Origin: Nematostella vectensis
Lineage: Eukaryota; Cnidaria; Anthozoa; Actiniaria; Edwardsiidae
DNA length: 64,000 nucleotides
Reading direction: 5' to 3'
NCBI RefSeq assembly: GCF_932526225.1
Contig: NC_064039.1
Location: 7,997,459-8,061,458, forward strand
The notes beneath the pieces were generated by a model, which did no database searches, had not been told where the DNA came from, and was given only the letters and a program-made list of their open reading frames with translations. The position numbers and the translations under genes are program-made. This document shows, one piece after another, positions 21,962-33,428 of this stretch (positions are counted from its first letter, which is position 1; the number at the start of each line of letters is the position of its first letter).

Positions 21962-22504
21962 TCATCTTCGTTGGACCATAGGATCGCCACACAGTGGGCA
22001 AGTGAGCACATAGGACGAAATACAGTCCTGAAAACAAGTCTGATGCAAAAGATGGCCACATTTGAGAACCTGGCAAGGAACACGAGAGGTGTGAAGATCC
22101 TCCAAACAAATCGGACAGTTGGATCGCGAACTCTTCTCAATACATTTATGGGAGCTTCTTAGAGTGATTGGAATACAAATATCACACTTAGCGCAATGAA
22201 AGAACTTGTCTTTGCCTCCTACTCTGCATATACCACACATATCACAGTGAAATTGTCCCTTATCAGCGTCGTCGTACAAGCGACACAGCGCACAGAAGTA
22301 GAAACCAAATGTGATGCCACAACTTCGGCACCGTGGAAGAATGCCCTGTATTTCGCCACATTGTAAGCATTTTACTTGCGATACAAGCTTTCTGTTGAGT
22401 TCATGGGACTCCGAGGCATCGTGGCAGAGTCTGCAGGTGTAAATCTTATTGCAACAAGGCGTTAAAAAGGCGCATTTTCGCACATAATGCGAGCAACCCG
22501 CCAT
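21962..22504 (-). CDS. RCHY1: RCHY1/PIRH2-like CHY-zinc-finger and RING E3 ligase, short form
   Basis: An intronless 180-aa frame. Order: CHY zinc finger (about 4-75; CSHY, CCNKIYTCRLCHD, CLQCG, CRSCG), CTCHY zinc finger (76-125; FCALC, FHCDMCGICRVG, FFHCAKCDIC, HKC), then a complete RING at 130-172 (CPICLED, CGHLLHQTC, CPLC). RCHY1 is an E3 ubiquitin ligase that targets p53 and other proteins. The match is strong through the RING. The frame then ends eight residues after the last RING cysteine, so the C-terminal zinc-ribbon of the usual 261-aa protein is missing. No matching zinc-ribbon text was seen in the 300 bp downstream. It may be a truncated paralogue or retrocopy, or have an unrecognised 3' exon. 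It is divergent from the GT92 gene (684 bp apart). Confidence 0.85.
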   Translation of the reverse strand: MAGCSHYVRKCAFLTPCCNKIYTCRLCHDASESHELNRKLVSQVKCLQCGEIQGILPRCRSCGITFGFYFCALCRLYDDADKGQFHCDMCGICRVGGKDKFFHCAKCDICIPITLRSSHKCIEKSSRSNCPICLEDLHTSRVPCQVLKCGHLLHQTCFQDCISSYVLTCPLCGDPMVQRR

Positions 22505-23188
22505 TACCTTCTGTAAGATTTTATCATAAACACTTCAAATGTTGGGTTGGGAGCATGCGGCCGAGCCTTCCCGCATCCACAGGAGTCCCGCGTGCTGATG
22601 ATTCAGACTTACGTCAATGTTTTGGCGTCCTCTTTTTTCTTTCTTTCTATTTCTTTTGAGGTTTTAGCAAGGTGACCATAGTGACCATTTTTGGACACCA
22701 GAGTTGTCTTTGGACACGATAATAATATTACTTAGATTATGCTCACTAACATGGATGCAAATGAAGAATGATCATTCAAGCAAGACGTCACAAAGTACAA
22801 TAGTCACAACATGGCGGCCACTGCGCGAAGTTTTGTCCGGAGATAAGTCACAATAATAAGACAGGAATGAAAGTGGCTCTTGTCTTATAACTGCACAAAA
22901 TACAATGATCATTATTGATTACACAGTAGGAAAAGTCTGCGTTTTTTCAAAAGCTGTTTATAGAAGTATGCTTCGATAATGTCGTTCGGGGAATCTTGTT
23001 AAAAAAATTTCACACTTAAAATATTTAATTCCTGATTCAAAGAGGAACAACATCAATATTCTATGACATTCACTTGGACTCAAACTCTACCATGGACTCG
23101 GAAATTAAAAGAGATGAAGTGCCTCGAATCCACTCCGTATAGTTAATGCGTTTCATTACAAAACTATTCGCCATAACGGCAAGCAAGA
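22505..23188. promoter_or_regulatory. Divergent intergenic region, RCHY1-like and GT92
   Basis: A 684-bp head-to-head gap. No specific promoter element is recognised. ATGGCGGCC at 22811 resembles an initiator-proximal motif, but nothing confirms its use. Confidence 0.25.
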
Positions 23189-24490
23189 ATGGATGCATGG
23201 AAATCAAGCAAGATTCTCGCTACATTGATTATTGCAATAATTGGAATCACTCTTTGGATCGGATATTATCTGTCCTCTTATTACAAAGGACCGAGATGGT
23301 TTCTTTCAAGAGAAGCAACAGCATCAACAAAACCACCATCGCTTTACCAAAATGTAAATTGTATCGTGAAGACGGCTGTAAACACCAGTAAGAAACTTCC
23401 GGAATTCATAGAACTTGTGCCTGGTACGCTTGTATACTCTGCATTTTACGATAATACAAACCGGGAAGCACCTTATTTTCGTATCATGATTATCTCGGAG
23501 ACTTTCAGACCAGTGCCAATATTTTGCCACTCGCTTTGTGAACGAACTAAGACGGAGCCTGCCTCGTACAAACTCATCAGGGAACACAAGAAGAGAAGAC
23601 ATGCTGCTTTCATAGCCACGTGCACAGCTCCACGAGGGATCGGAAGAACCCCGGGATTTCTTGATATTCATGCCGAGTTTGAAGGACAAGTGACTAAAAT
23701 AACACGCGTACAAGTCCAAAGCACTGCAGCTCAAAACCGTCCGCATAATTTAACTATCTGCGTCCCCCCTATTTATAAGGGTGACGGACCAACACGAAAT
23801 GAAATAGTGGAGTTCATAGAAATGAATTCTATATTGGGTGCTGATCATTTTGTCTTCTATGACGTCGCAATACCGTCCGACGTAAAAGAAGTGTTAAGGC
23901 ACTATGAAAGTAAAGGGGTAGCTTCCGTGCTGACATGGGTAATGCCGGCATACATGCTGGACTTCTATAGTATTCATTATCATGGCCAGATGTTATCCAT
24001 ACAAGACTGCCTTTACAGAGCTAGAGGAACCTCCAGATTTGTAGCTTTTCACGATTTAGACGAGTTCATTGTCCCAACACAGGAGGAAACAAACCCAGAA
24101 TTACTACAACGGATACATAAACAGGATATTAGTGGCTATCGCATCAGAAGTGTCGTGTTTCCAACACAACTTGGAAAAGACGACGATTCAACGGAACTGA
24201 TAACTCAAAAATACTTCAAAAGGACAGCATCGTATTTTGATACTCGGAGTAAATGTGTCGTTGACCCACAGCGAGTGTCTGTGATGGGGATACACGATAT
24301 TGATTCCCCAAGTGAAGCCCGGTTTAAAAAGGACTGGATAATAACTGAGGCGACGGTGTATCACTATAGGCAGTGTGCAAAGTACGAAGACTTGGAGAAT
24401 GCATGTAAGAGCCTGATTCCTGAGAACCGTATGAAGCTGTACAGAGATTTACTGAAGAAAAAAGTTGCTAAAGTTTTGGCTTTGGTATGA
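23189..24490 (+). CDS. Glycosyltransferase family 92 protein, type II membrane
   Basis: An intronless 433-aa frame. A short basic N terminus (KSSK) and one hydrophobic segment (about 10-28) suggest a type II Golgi anchor. The catalytic region spans about 186-410: LTICVPPIYKGDG (188-200), IEMNSILGADHFVFYD (210-225) and the metal/nucleotide-sugar motif FHDLDEF (287-293), followed by VYHYRQC. GT92 (DUF23) enzymes include nematode GALT-1 and plant GALS and transfer galactose; the donor and acceptor here are not determinable. Potential N-glycosylation at NTS (65) and NLT (187) fits a lumenal domain. Length and motif order match the animal family. Cnidarian genomes carry many such genes, so orthology to one member cannot be set. 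Confidence 0.94.
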   Translation: MDAWKSSKILATLIIAIIGITLWIGYYLSSYYKGPRWFLSREATASTKPPSLYQNVNCIVKTAVNTSKKLPEFIELVPGTLVYSAFYDNTNREAPYFRIMIISETFRPVPIFCHSLCERTKTEPASYKLIREHKKRRHAAFIATCTAPRGIGRTPGFLDIHAEFEGQVTKITRVQVQSTAAQNRPHNLTICVPPIYKGDGPTRNEIVEFIEMNSILGADHFVFYDVAIPSDVKEVLRHYESKGVASVLTWVMPAYMLDFYSIHYHGQMLSIQDCLYRARGTSRFVAFHDLDEFIVPTQEETNPELLQRIHKQDISGYRIRSVVFPTQLGKDDDSTELITQKYFKRTASYFDTRSKCVVDPQRVSVMGIHDIDSPSEARFKKDWIITEATVYHYRQCAKYEDLENACKSLIPENRMKLYRDLLKKKVAKVLALV

Positions 24491-25392
24491 TGCATTCCCT
24501 CGACCTTTTGAAGGCAAATCCGTTAAACATAGTACCGCTAACTACTGCCTACACTAGTACAGCTCCAGATATGAGGTCTAGCAGGAGCAGCAGTATCATT
24601 CATTGGCTTGCCTTTAAAAAATAGATGAAAGACTGCATCAACAACGTAGATGATGTTGGCTGTACTTGAGAAAGGACATTAGATAACAATTATACATATT
24701 AATGGAGCATCTCTTTTTTTTTTATAAATATTTAATTGATAGACATTACAAAATATAATATCAAACTACTGACTGCTTTATATTCATGATACAAAAGTTT
24801 TTATACTACCTAATCTACTTAATCATTGCTAAAATGGAAGCAAAACGTTCTTCCAGGTAAGTTTGTCCTTATCCTTGCGTCTTTCGCACACTTGCTGTCT
24901 GTTTATCCTAATCCTTGGTGTTTAAAGGGTTTCGGGTGTCGATGATACGTAACATTCTCTCCCTGTGTTTGCCCCCAGTCCCTCTTGCCTCGAGGCTAAC
25001 CACAGGGATCTCAAACAAAACACCAAGGACTGGGATCTATTACATAATAGATTTATTGTCAAGATTGAATGAACATTGAAGTCTATATCTGAACAACGTA
25101 CCATTAGTAAAAATCTATGAACATCAGCTTTGTTAACTGATAACGAAACTTTATATATATAACGATGTTCTAAGTTTAAAGCTCTATTTCTATAGTGTGT
25201 CAGTTACCATGCTAGTATTCTCTGTTTCTTTTATCTCAATTTAGCTTATCTCACATTGGGGGAAATTTTTGTTTTTCTTAAAACATCATACTTGGTCCTT
25301 GGTCTGAAAAAAATATAACTATAAAGTCTCCAAGAAACGTAGGGCTGGATACATTTGTGCACGGCACATGTGCATGAAGTGGATCCGGGCAT
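24491..25392. other. Convergent intergenic region
   Basis: Lies between the GT92 stop and the DBNL stop. It contains a small inverted repeat (TCCTTGGTGTTT at 24912 and its inverse near 25020) and AT-rich DNA. No gene recognised. Confidence 0.4.
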
Positions 25393-28300
25393 TCAAGATA
25401 TGATCTCCACGTAGTTTGCAGGGAACATGCCATGCCGTCCGTCTGGCCCAGTCCCCCGCCACCAACCTTCATCGATTTGCTCGATGTTGGTAATGATATC
25501 ATCGGGGTCGAATGTAATCTCATTGTCATCCGCTGGTACAGAAAGCACATGTAGTAGGTTAGACTTCATTGGAGCTATGGCATTCAAATGGAAGCAAAAC
25601 ATTCATATGGAGCTACCCCCTTCCAGGAATCAGTGTCCCTACCCCCAGCCAGGGTTCCTTTCTCCAACAGGTCAGGTTCCCCCTGCATGTCGGAAATAGG
25701 GTGGGCTGGGCAATCTTTTCCGATGCACGAAGACATCCCTTGACAGTATTGACATTTGCCTTGACAACATACTGTACATGTGTCAACGTAAACTACGGAC
25801 AATACTAAAATCGTTTTACTTACGGAGCAGCTCGAAAAATAGCGGACATGTAAAACTTGGAGCGTCTAAGGCTAAGTTCAAACGTATTTTCCATGAGCCG
25901 TATTCAATGTAAATGCACGCAAATCAATCGATTCGATTGTTTCATCTATATTTGCATGCATTTGCATTGAATACGGCTCATGGATAATACGACGTTTGAA
26001 CTTAGCCTAAGGCATAGTTTAGACGGCATCACAGCTGTGTAACTAACAGGCTAAAGAGCAGCCCTTCCATACAGTAAACTGGAAAGCGTGGTGTATGTGG
26101 AGAGCTCTTATTTAAGATACGACAAATCCTGTTGTGTACTCACAAGCTTGGTAGTCGTAGAGTGCTCGCGCTCGTACACCAACATCACCATGAGGTGCAG
26201 CCTTTAAAAGTAGAAAGTACCCCAGTAAGAAATCCGTCACAAAACCTATCATCGACTATAGCGTGATGTTGTGTTTCTAAGATTGGCAATATGAGCGAGT
26301 CTATGCAAGAGGGGAGTCGAGGTAATAAGATATTATAAAGTCTGAGTGACCAACCTTTCGCTGCTTGAAAAGGAGGCCGCTTTAAAGAGATTTCTGTCAT
26401 ACCTGGGGAGTAGGTTCTTGGGGCGCTGCTGAATTCAGCTCAACGTAGTTTGCAGGGAACAGCCCGTATTTGCCGCTAGGTGCAGTCCCTTGCCACCAGC
26501 CTTCATCAATCTTCGTGATATTGGTGATAATGTCTCCGGGATCGAAGCTTATTTCCTCTGGGCTTTCTGTTGATGTTACGATTTGATCATAAAATGAATG
26601 TCATAACTTTACAACAGAAATGTGATCAATATTTGAATCATGATGATTAACAGATTACAATGGCGGTGGTGGATTTTGAAGACAATGAATAAGTCTCCAA
26701 GCCTACCGATTTTGTCGGGAATAACGGTATTTCGGCTTTTCTTGAGTATTCCGAAGCAACAACATTTGATATAAGAATAATCCATCCCGACTAAGCAATT
26801 TTGGAACTATACGCTGTTTACCAACAAATCTCAAGACTGCAAAAAACATATTAAGGGATAAAACGCTAGTATTCCATGTCTTTGTCTTTGACAGTTCATT
26901 CGTACTCTCTTTTCCAATGGCTCTCAGCGCTGGACAATAACGCAGGAATTTTGCCTAATTACCTTTGTATTTATCATTTCAAAAGTTCTCAGGCTACACA
27001 CACTGTGATAATGGTCCCATGATCACAATCCTAGTTATAGCGACGACGACAAAGACGGTCGTTAACGAAGTGGCAAATATTCAATCGATAATGGTGGCAG
27101 CAGATGCTTCTTATCTGTATTATCTTAAGCCATCGATATTAAAAATGTGTATGTAGTTCCAGAAAATATCCATACCCCCCACCCCCATGGAGGGGGTCGG
27201 AGGTATGACCCCCACCCCTCTGGAATCTCCAACCCCCCTGGAAAAAATAATAAATACAGTAACTCTTAAGGAAAAAAGGCATTTTACACCCCCCCTTCCC
27301 CCTCCCGAAATCCTTGGGCGTTTGACCCCCCACCCCCCTGGAATTTCCAATCCTCTCAATGGGGGTATGGATATTTTCTGGAACTACACAATAACTAGAA
27401 AAGTCTGCACCTTGTTGGTAGTCGTAGAGTGCCGTAGCTGTTACTCCAGTATCTTCAGCAGGTGCCTGGAAGGAAAAAGGGATGTAAGATGGGAAGGGTG
27501 GATCATCTTTCTCTCTCTCTCTTATTTGAGCACTATGAATCCCTCGTCTTCTGGGATAACAACGTTGACTCAAAGTTCCCGTCTCTCGACACATTTCACA
27601 AACCTGAGATTGGGGGAGGGGAGGGGGAGGGTTGACGGCACCGCAGGGGACGCTCGTAACTAGCTCTCACACTATTGTTAACTGCGTGACGTTCGTCCGT
27701 ACTTATAAATTGTCATGTAAAAGACGGTCGCAAGTGAGAGCGCTTCTAGAGACAAACTTTGTTATGCACCACTCAATTGAAGCCACGGCAACCCAACCGT
27801 CGGGACATAGCGGGGAAAGTAACATTCAGGTGGTGTTAAATTCTCGTTACTTTCCCGGCTACCGAGGCCTGTGACGCTATTAAAACCCCCGGTTTATGGC
27901 CCCGGTGTTTTTCGATAACGTCCACTATAGAAAGCCACACTTCAATTGTACACAGGGACCGCGGAGCATGTTGAAAAGTGGAGGGCTGTCAATTGATTTG
28001 TTTCAAGGCTTTCTTTTTGCAATTATTTTTATCATATCAATCAATGGCTGTCGTTTTTCTAAATTGTCTAATAGCTGCCAGCAAAATCGTAGTAAACACG
28101 AATTCCTGCAAGTTTACGTGGAAATTCTCTATTTACAAATTTCTAGAGTAATAAAAAAGCGTAAAAATGATTGAAGCGGACTCCCAAATATGGTACGTAA
28201 TGCCTAATAAGGAAATGCCCGAGCTAGAAAAACGACAGTTTTTAAAACAAGTGACTGATATGTTTTTTTTAGAAAAAAGTGGGGCGGCCGCCTCCCCCTC

Positions 28301-31300
28301 TCCCTCCTCCCAGCCCCTCCCGTTCCGCGGTGCCTAAGAATAACTCCGCTTACCATTCTTTGAGCCGCCATGTTAGTGAACTAAAGCGGGTGCATGATAC
28401 ACCCACTTCAGCACAGGCTACCCACAAATTGAAAAATCGACAGACATAGATAGATAGCAAGTAAACTTCAATACTATCAGAGAATTAGATTTGTTGAAAG
28501 ATTTTATTTGAATACGCCGGGAAAATGCCGGAAAACGCCTGATGTTATTCAAATGAGCCATCAGACGCAACTTACGGTAGTGCGTTAATTCCCCGCCCCC
28601 ATTCCCGGCCTGTTGAGGGCTTCTGTTAATCCCCGGCAACCGGTGGATTATAGGTGTTAAACAGGTGTTAAATCCCCTGCATAACCGCGTTACTTCCCCG
28701 GTATGTCCCGGGGGTCGGGGGGCCGGGCTGTCAATTGGCTGGTGCATTATGAGCACGTTACTTGTTATTATTCATTATCATCATTTCAACATGGCGTTCA
28801 CCTTACATTTGATTCTGCCGGAGCAGCTGTCCCTGCTGGCACTTCAACGTTTTCATACAAATCCTCGGGTTCCTCTGGTGGCGCCCTTGAAGTAGGTATT
28901 TGCGGAGCCACTGTTTCGTACGCGTTCTCGTCCCACTCATCTTGCGGAGGTGCATCTTCTGGGACATCCTCATAATTTTGTGACTAAAAGGTTCATGATT
29001 ATGAGTGTATGTAATATGATAGCATTTACACAAATGGTAGGGGGCAAGGCCGTAAGATGGTGGTGGTTGAAACAAAAAAATAAAATAAAATGCCTATTCC
29101 CCCTCCCTCAAATATGTAATTGTCCACCCCTAATACTCAGTGACATGGGATTGTCTTCTAGTCGGAAGAATCTAGCGTCAGGTTAGCTGCTATCGGGATT
29201 TCGTCAAAGGTGAAACCCGGACCCAACATTAAGAGAATGTGAATTCTTTGTTTGTTTGTTTTTTTCGGTTACAGTAGGTCGGAGATCCCGTCTTTTGTCT
29301 CAGTGTTTACACTTACTCCCACTGCGCAGAGCAAGTGTGCATCATAAGGACAAGCAGTTGAATGTGTTGAGCGCTATACAACTACATTTGACGACTCACG
29401 CGAAAACGTACCTTAGGGTTTTCCGCGAGTTTGGCCAAACTCGCGCCCATTTCGCGGAAAGCTCGCGGCCTTCTCGCGGAATGCTCGCGCTTTTCTCGCG
29501 GAATGCTCGCGCCTTAATAACGGAAAGCTCGCGCCCATCTCGCGGAACGCTCGCGCCTAAATAAGGGAAAGCTCGCGCCTTTCTCGCGGAACGCTCGCGC
29601 CTTGACAACGGGAAGCCTCGCGACTTGCTAAACACAACTCGCGGGTCGTATCTTATAAACGACATGGAATAGCGACCAGCAAGTTGATCCTTAGTCAACT
29701 CCGATTTTTCGGAAGGACGATTTTTTTTACCCAGCACGGAGCGACGATTTTGTCTAGAATTTGTGTCGTTACGGCTTTTTTAGAAGAGTACCCAAGCACC
29801 TTGACAAACTTCGTAATGTGTTGGGTAATAAAGGCGAAATGCGTTTCGGAGCTCGTATCGGTTTCGAGCTTCACCTATCACGAAGATCTCCATTCCAAAT
29901 GAGATCTTTGTTATATATTATTATTCCAAAAAAAGATTCCCCGATATGTGAGCTTTCTTTTGCAATAAACATTGTCGCAATTGCTACATTGCTCAATTAG
30001 ATAGAGCCGAACGCAAACCAAGGAAGCGTCGTTGTTCGGGTGTCTTTGTCGAACAACGACGACATGTTAATATGTAGTGGCGGCGACGACTAAATCACGC
30101 CGGTTTACGTTTGCTCAAAAACTCGCGTATTAAACAGACCCCCCCCCCCAAAAAAAAAAAAAAAAAAAAAAAAGATTCCCCGATATGTGAGCTTTCTTTT
30201 GCAATAAAGATTGTCGCAATCGCTACATTGCTCAATTAGATAGAGCCGAACGCAAACCAAAGAAGCGTCGTTGTTCGAGTGTCTTTGTGGAAAAACAACG
30301 ACATGTTAACATGTCGCGTCGGCGGCGAATAAATCGCGCCGGTTTACGTTCGCTCAAAAACTCGCGTATTAAACAGACCCCCCAAAAAAGATTCCCCGAT
30401 ATGTGAGCTTTCTTTTGCAATAAAGATTGTCGCAATCGCTACATTGCTCAATTAGATAGAGCCGAACGCAAACCAAAGAAGCGTCGTTGTTCGAGTGTCT
30501 TTGTGGAAAAACAACGACATGTTAACATGTCGCGTCGGCGGCGAATAAATCGCGCCGGTTTACGTTCGCTCAAAAACTCGCGTATTAAACAGACCCCCCA
30601 AAAAAGATTCCCCGATATGTGAGCTTTCTTTTGCAATAAAGATTGACGCAATCGCTACATTGCTCCATTAGATAGAGCCGAACGCAAACCAAAGAAGCGT
30701 CGTTGAACGAGTGTCTTTGTTGAACAACAACGATATGTTTATATGTCGGCGGCGACTAAATCACGCCGGTTTACGTTTGCACGAAGGCTCGCGTTTTAAA
30801 CAGCCCCCCCCAAAAAAAGATTCCCGATATGCGAGCTTTCTTTTGAAATAATGATTGACACAATCGCTACATTGCTCCATTAAATAGAGCCGAACGCAAA
30901 CCAAAGAAGCGTCGTTGTTCGAGTGTCTTTGTTGAAGAACAACGATATGTTTATATGTCGGCGGCGAATAAATCACGCCGGTTTACCTTCGCTCAAAAAA
31001 TCGCGTATCAAATAGATACCACAAAAAAGATTGTCGCAATCGCTACATTGCTCCAGCCGAACGCACCTTAAGAAGCATCGTTGTTCGAGTGTATATGTAG
31101 AAAAATAACTTTACTACGACTAGATTTAATAAAATTTTATTTATGATTCTATATATTTAAACCATAGTATGTTTAAACGTTGTTTTCTTAAACAAGTATA
31201 TGGCTTCTAGCGAACCAAGGCTTCGATCGAAACATCTTCCGACTGATGTCAAACTGTCGGAGTCGATATCAAGCTATCCCTCAAGAGGCGATTGGTAATA

Positions 31301-33382
31301 GCGCTGTTGTCTTGATGTAGCATCGTAGCGACTTTGCCGTTCGATTCCCTTGCTAGCACTCGAGATCTCAACGAAACCAAACTCAAATACTTGCTTACTT
31401 GTTTACTTCTATCCTAAGAGAGGCTTTTTCTAAGGTATAGACCACAGTAGATGTCTATCGCGTTTCACCGACTTTGGAAATCGAAAGATTCAAGTTCAGC
31501 CCTTTTGCCGATTGTTACGTTATGTGCTCGCGACTCAACAACGAAAGGCTCGCGCCCGTTTTGCAAAAGCTCGCGCCAGACTCGCGGAACTCTCGAGCCT
31601 ATCTCACGGAACGCTCGCGCCCATCTCGCGGAATGCTCGCGCTTATCTCGCCGAATGCTCGCGCTTATTTCGCGGAATGCTCGCGCCCGTTTCGCGGAAC
31701 GCTCGCGCCCGTTTCGCGGGTTAATTCGCGGAATTGAGAAGCTCTAAGGTACGTTTTCGCGTGAGTCGTCACAATTTAGTATAACTTACATTTCTAACAA
31801 CAGAAAATTAATAATGGTAGGTAATTACTTTTTACTAAATTAAGGTGTGTGCTAAGTACAGAAAACTATTTAACAACGTTTCGTTATTACTTAGCTTTCT
31901 TTGGCGTGGTAACTACTGTACACATAAAAAAGCATACCTCTGGTTCTGGCACATGAACAGGTTCCGGTTCTGGCTCTGGTTCTGGTTCCGGTTCCGGTTC
32001 CGGTTCCGGTTCCGGTTCTGGCTCTGGTTCTGGTTCCGGTTCTTGTTCTGGTTCCGGTTCCGGTTCAGGTTGGCGTTCTGGCTCCGGCTCTGCTACAGGC
32101 TGCCTTGGTGGTAGCTTAGCAGGAGGTTTCCGCTTTGTTTGTGGTACAGGTGGAGGTGCCTTCTGCTCCTGGAAGGAAGGTTTTTGTTCCTTTCCTTGGG
32201 CAATGAGCGCTTCGGCCTCCTATAAAACATGATGAGAAGGCCATAAAAAATGCGAAGATTATAATACAGGTTATATTTAAATCCAGGGGCGGATGTTCAA
32301 AATGGGGGGTGGATAATGGCCGGCTAGACGGCCTATAACTGATCCAGTGATTCTTGATAGGTCGCTAAATAGATCTTACAATTCTTCACGCTGAATTGGA
32401 TTTGCCGCGTCAGCAAAGTCAAGCTGGCAAAGGAGAATGGACAGTACCTCCCGTCCCTCAGACATTTATTTTCTTCAAACAAAGTGACTTTTCGATTTTT
32501 TTTCTACTCAAAAAGGGGGGTGGATATCCACCCAATCCACCCCCCCTTGCATCCGCCCATGATATCCCCTTGTAAACAGCTCCAGTATTGCTAGCCCAGA
32601 AATGCTGTCAATGTTTTTACACACTACAGGGAGGTGCTTTGTGAAGTAGTTTGGCAATATTGTTTTTGTCTTGAAGTCAACAGTGCCCAAAAATACTGGT
32701 CGCTGTTGTCACTGTTATCACAGGGCTTAATATTTACTGGTATGGTATAGATATGGTAGGCTGTATCAGAGATCACAGAGAAATTAAATAATGGTGGTAC
32801 AGAGCTGTTCACATTGAAAAAAAGTGGTGAAAATATATACATACTGTAATTATATGAAATTACTTAAAGGTACACAGCAATGCTTCAAGTAAGCAAAAAA
32901 ACACAGCATAAAAATCAAATGGAAGATTATTTTTGGATCAAGTCATGGTGGCTTTATTTATCGGGAGTCAACACTGTGTACCTTCATCCTTTCCTTCCTG
33001 AGAGATTCTGATCGCTTTTTCTGCAAGTGATCCTCACGCTCATCCACTTCTTGTTGCTTTTCCTGTACAAGCAAAACAAGGGAATTAAATATGAGGAAAA
33101 CACTAATTTTTTAGCTCATTTTCTTATTACTGTCTTTTTTATTACTATTCTGGAATTGGAATTCTGGAAGTCATATTTACCCATCTTTTCCTGTCTTCCT
33201 CCTTCTTTCTCTCCTCCTCTTCTCTAGCCTTCTTCCTGTGATGGCATCAACAACAGTACCAGCTAAATATTGCCTCCAAGTAAGTTATGAAAATATATTT
33301 TGTTGGGAAAAAATAAAATAAACAAAAAGTTTAAAAAAGAAATATGTGACAGTTCATGAGAAAACCGAACATGGCTTCATTT

Positions 33383-33428
<46 letters not shown>

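Larger units (their letters stand above)
29389..31771. mobile_element. 2.4-kb inverted-repeat element with satellite core
   Basis: The termini TGACGACTCACGCGAAAACG are exact inverse complements, extending to 28 bp. Just inside each end lies an array of 22-bp units (GGAANGCTCGCGCCNNTCTC type), about eight at 29433-29615 and nine at 31540-31735, and both arrays read in the same direction. The centre is a 216-bp satellite. There is no transposase and no obvious target duplication. It occupies intron 12 of DBNL. Arginine/alanine-rich frames across the 22-mers are artefacts. Confidence 0.75.

Noticed and set aside
21870-22109. Alternative frame extending past the RCHY1-like stop
   Set aside because: Its 38 extra residues do not resemble the zinc-ribbon and would need a frameshift at the RING end.
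31290-31370. tRNA-like B-box GTTCGATTCCC
   Set aside because: No acceptor stem, anticodon arm or convincing A-box could be folded.
29256-31747. Arg/Ala/Ser-rich frames, and duplicate 67-aa minus frames at 30232 and 30448
   Set aside because: Produced by the 22-bp arrays and 216-bp satellite; identical because the satellite copies are identical.
31845-32114. Plus-strand RFRFRF-rich frame
   Set aside because: Antisense of the Glu-Pro repeat in DBNL exon 12, which has splice and phase support.
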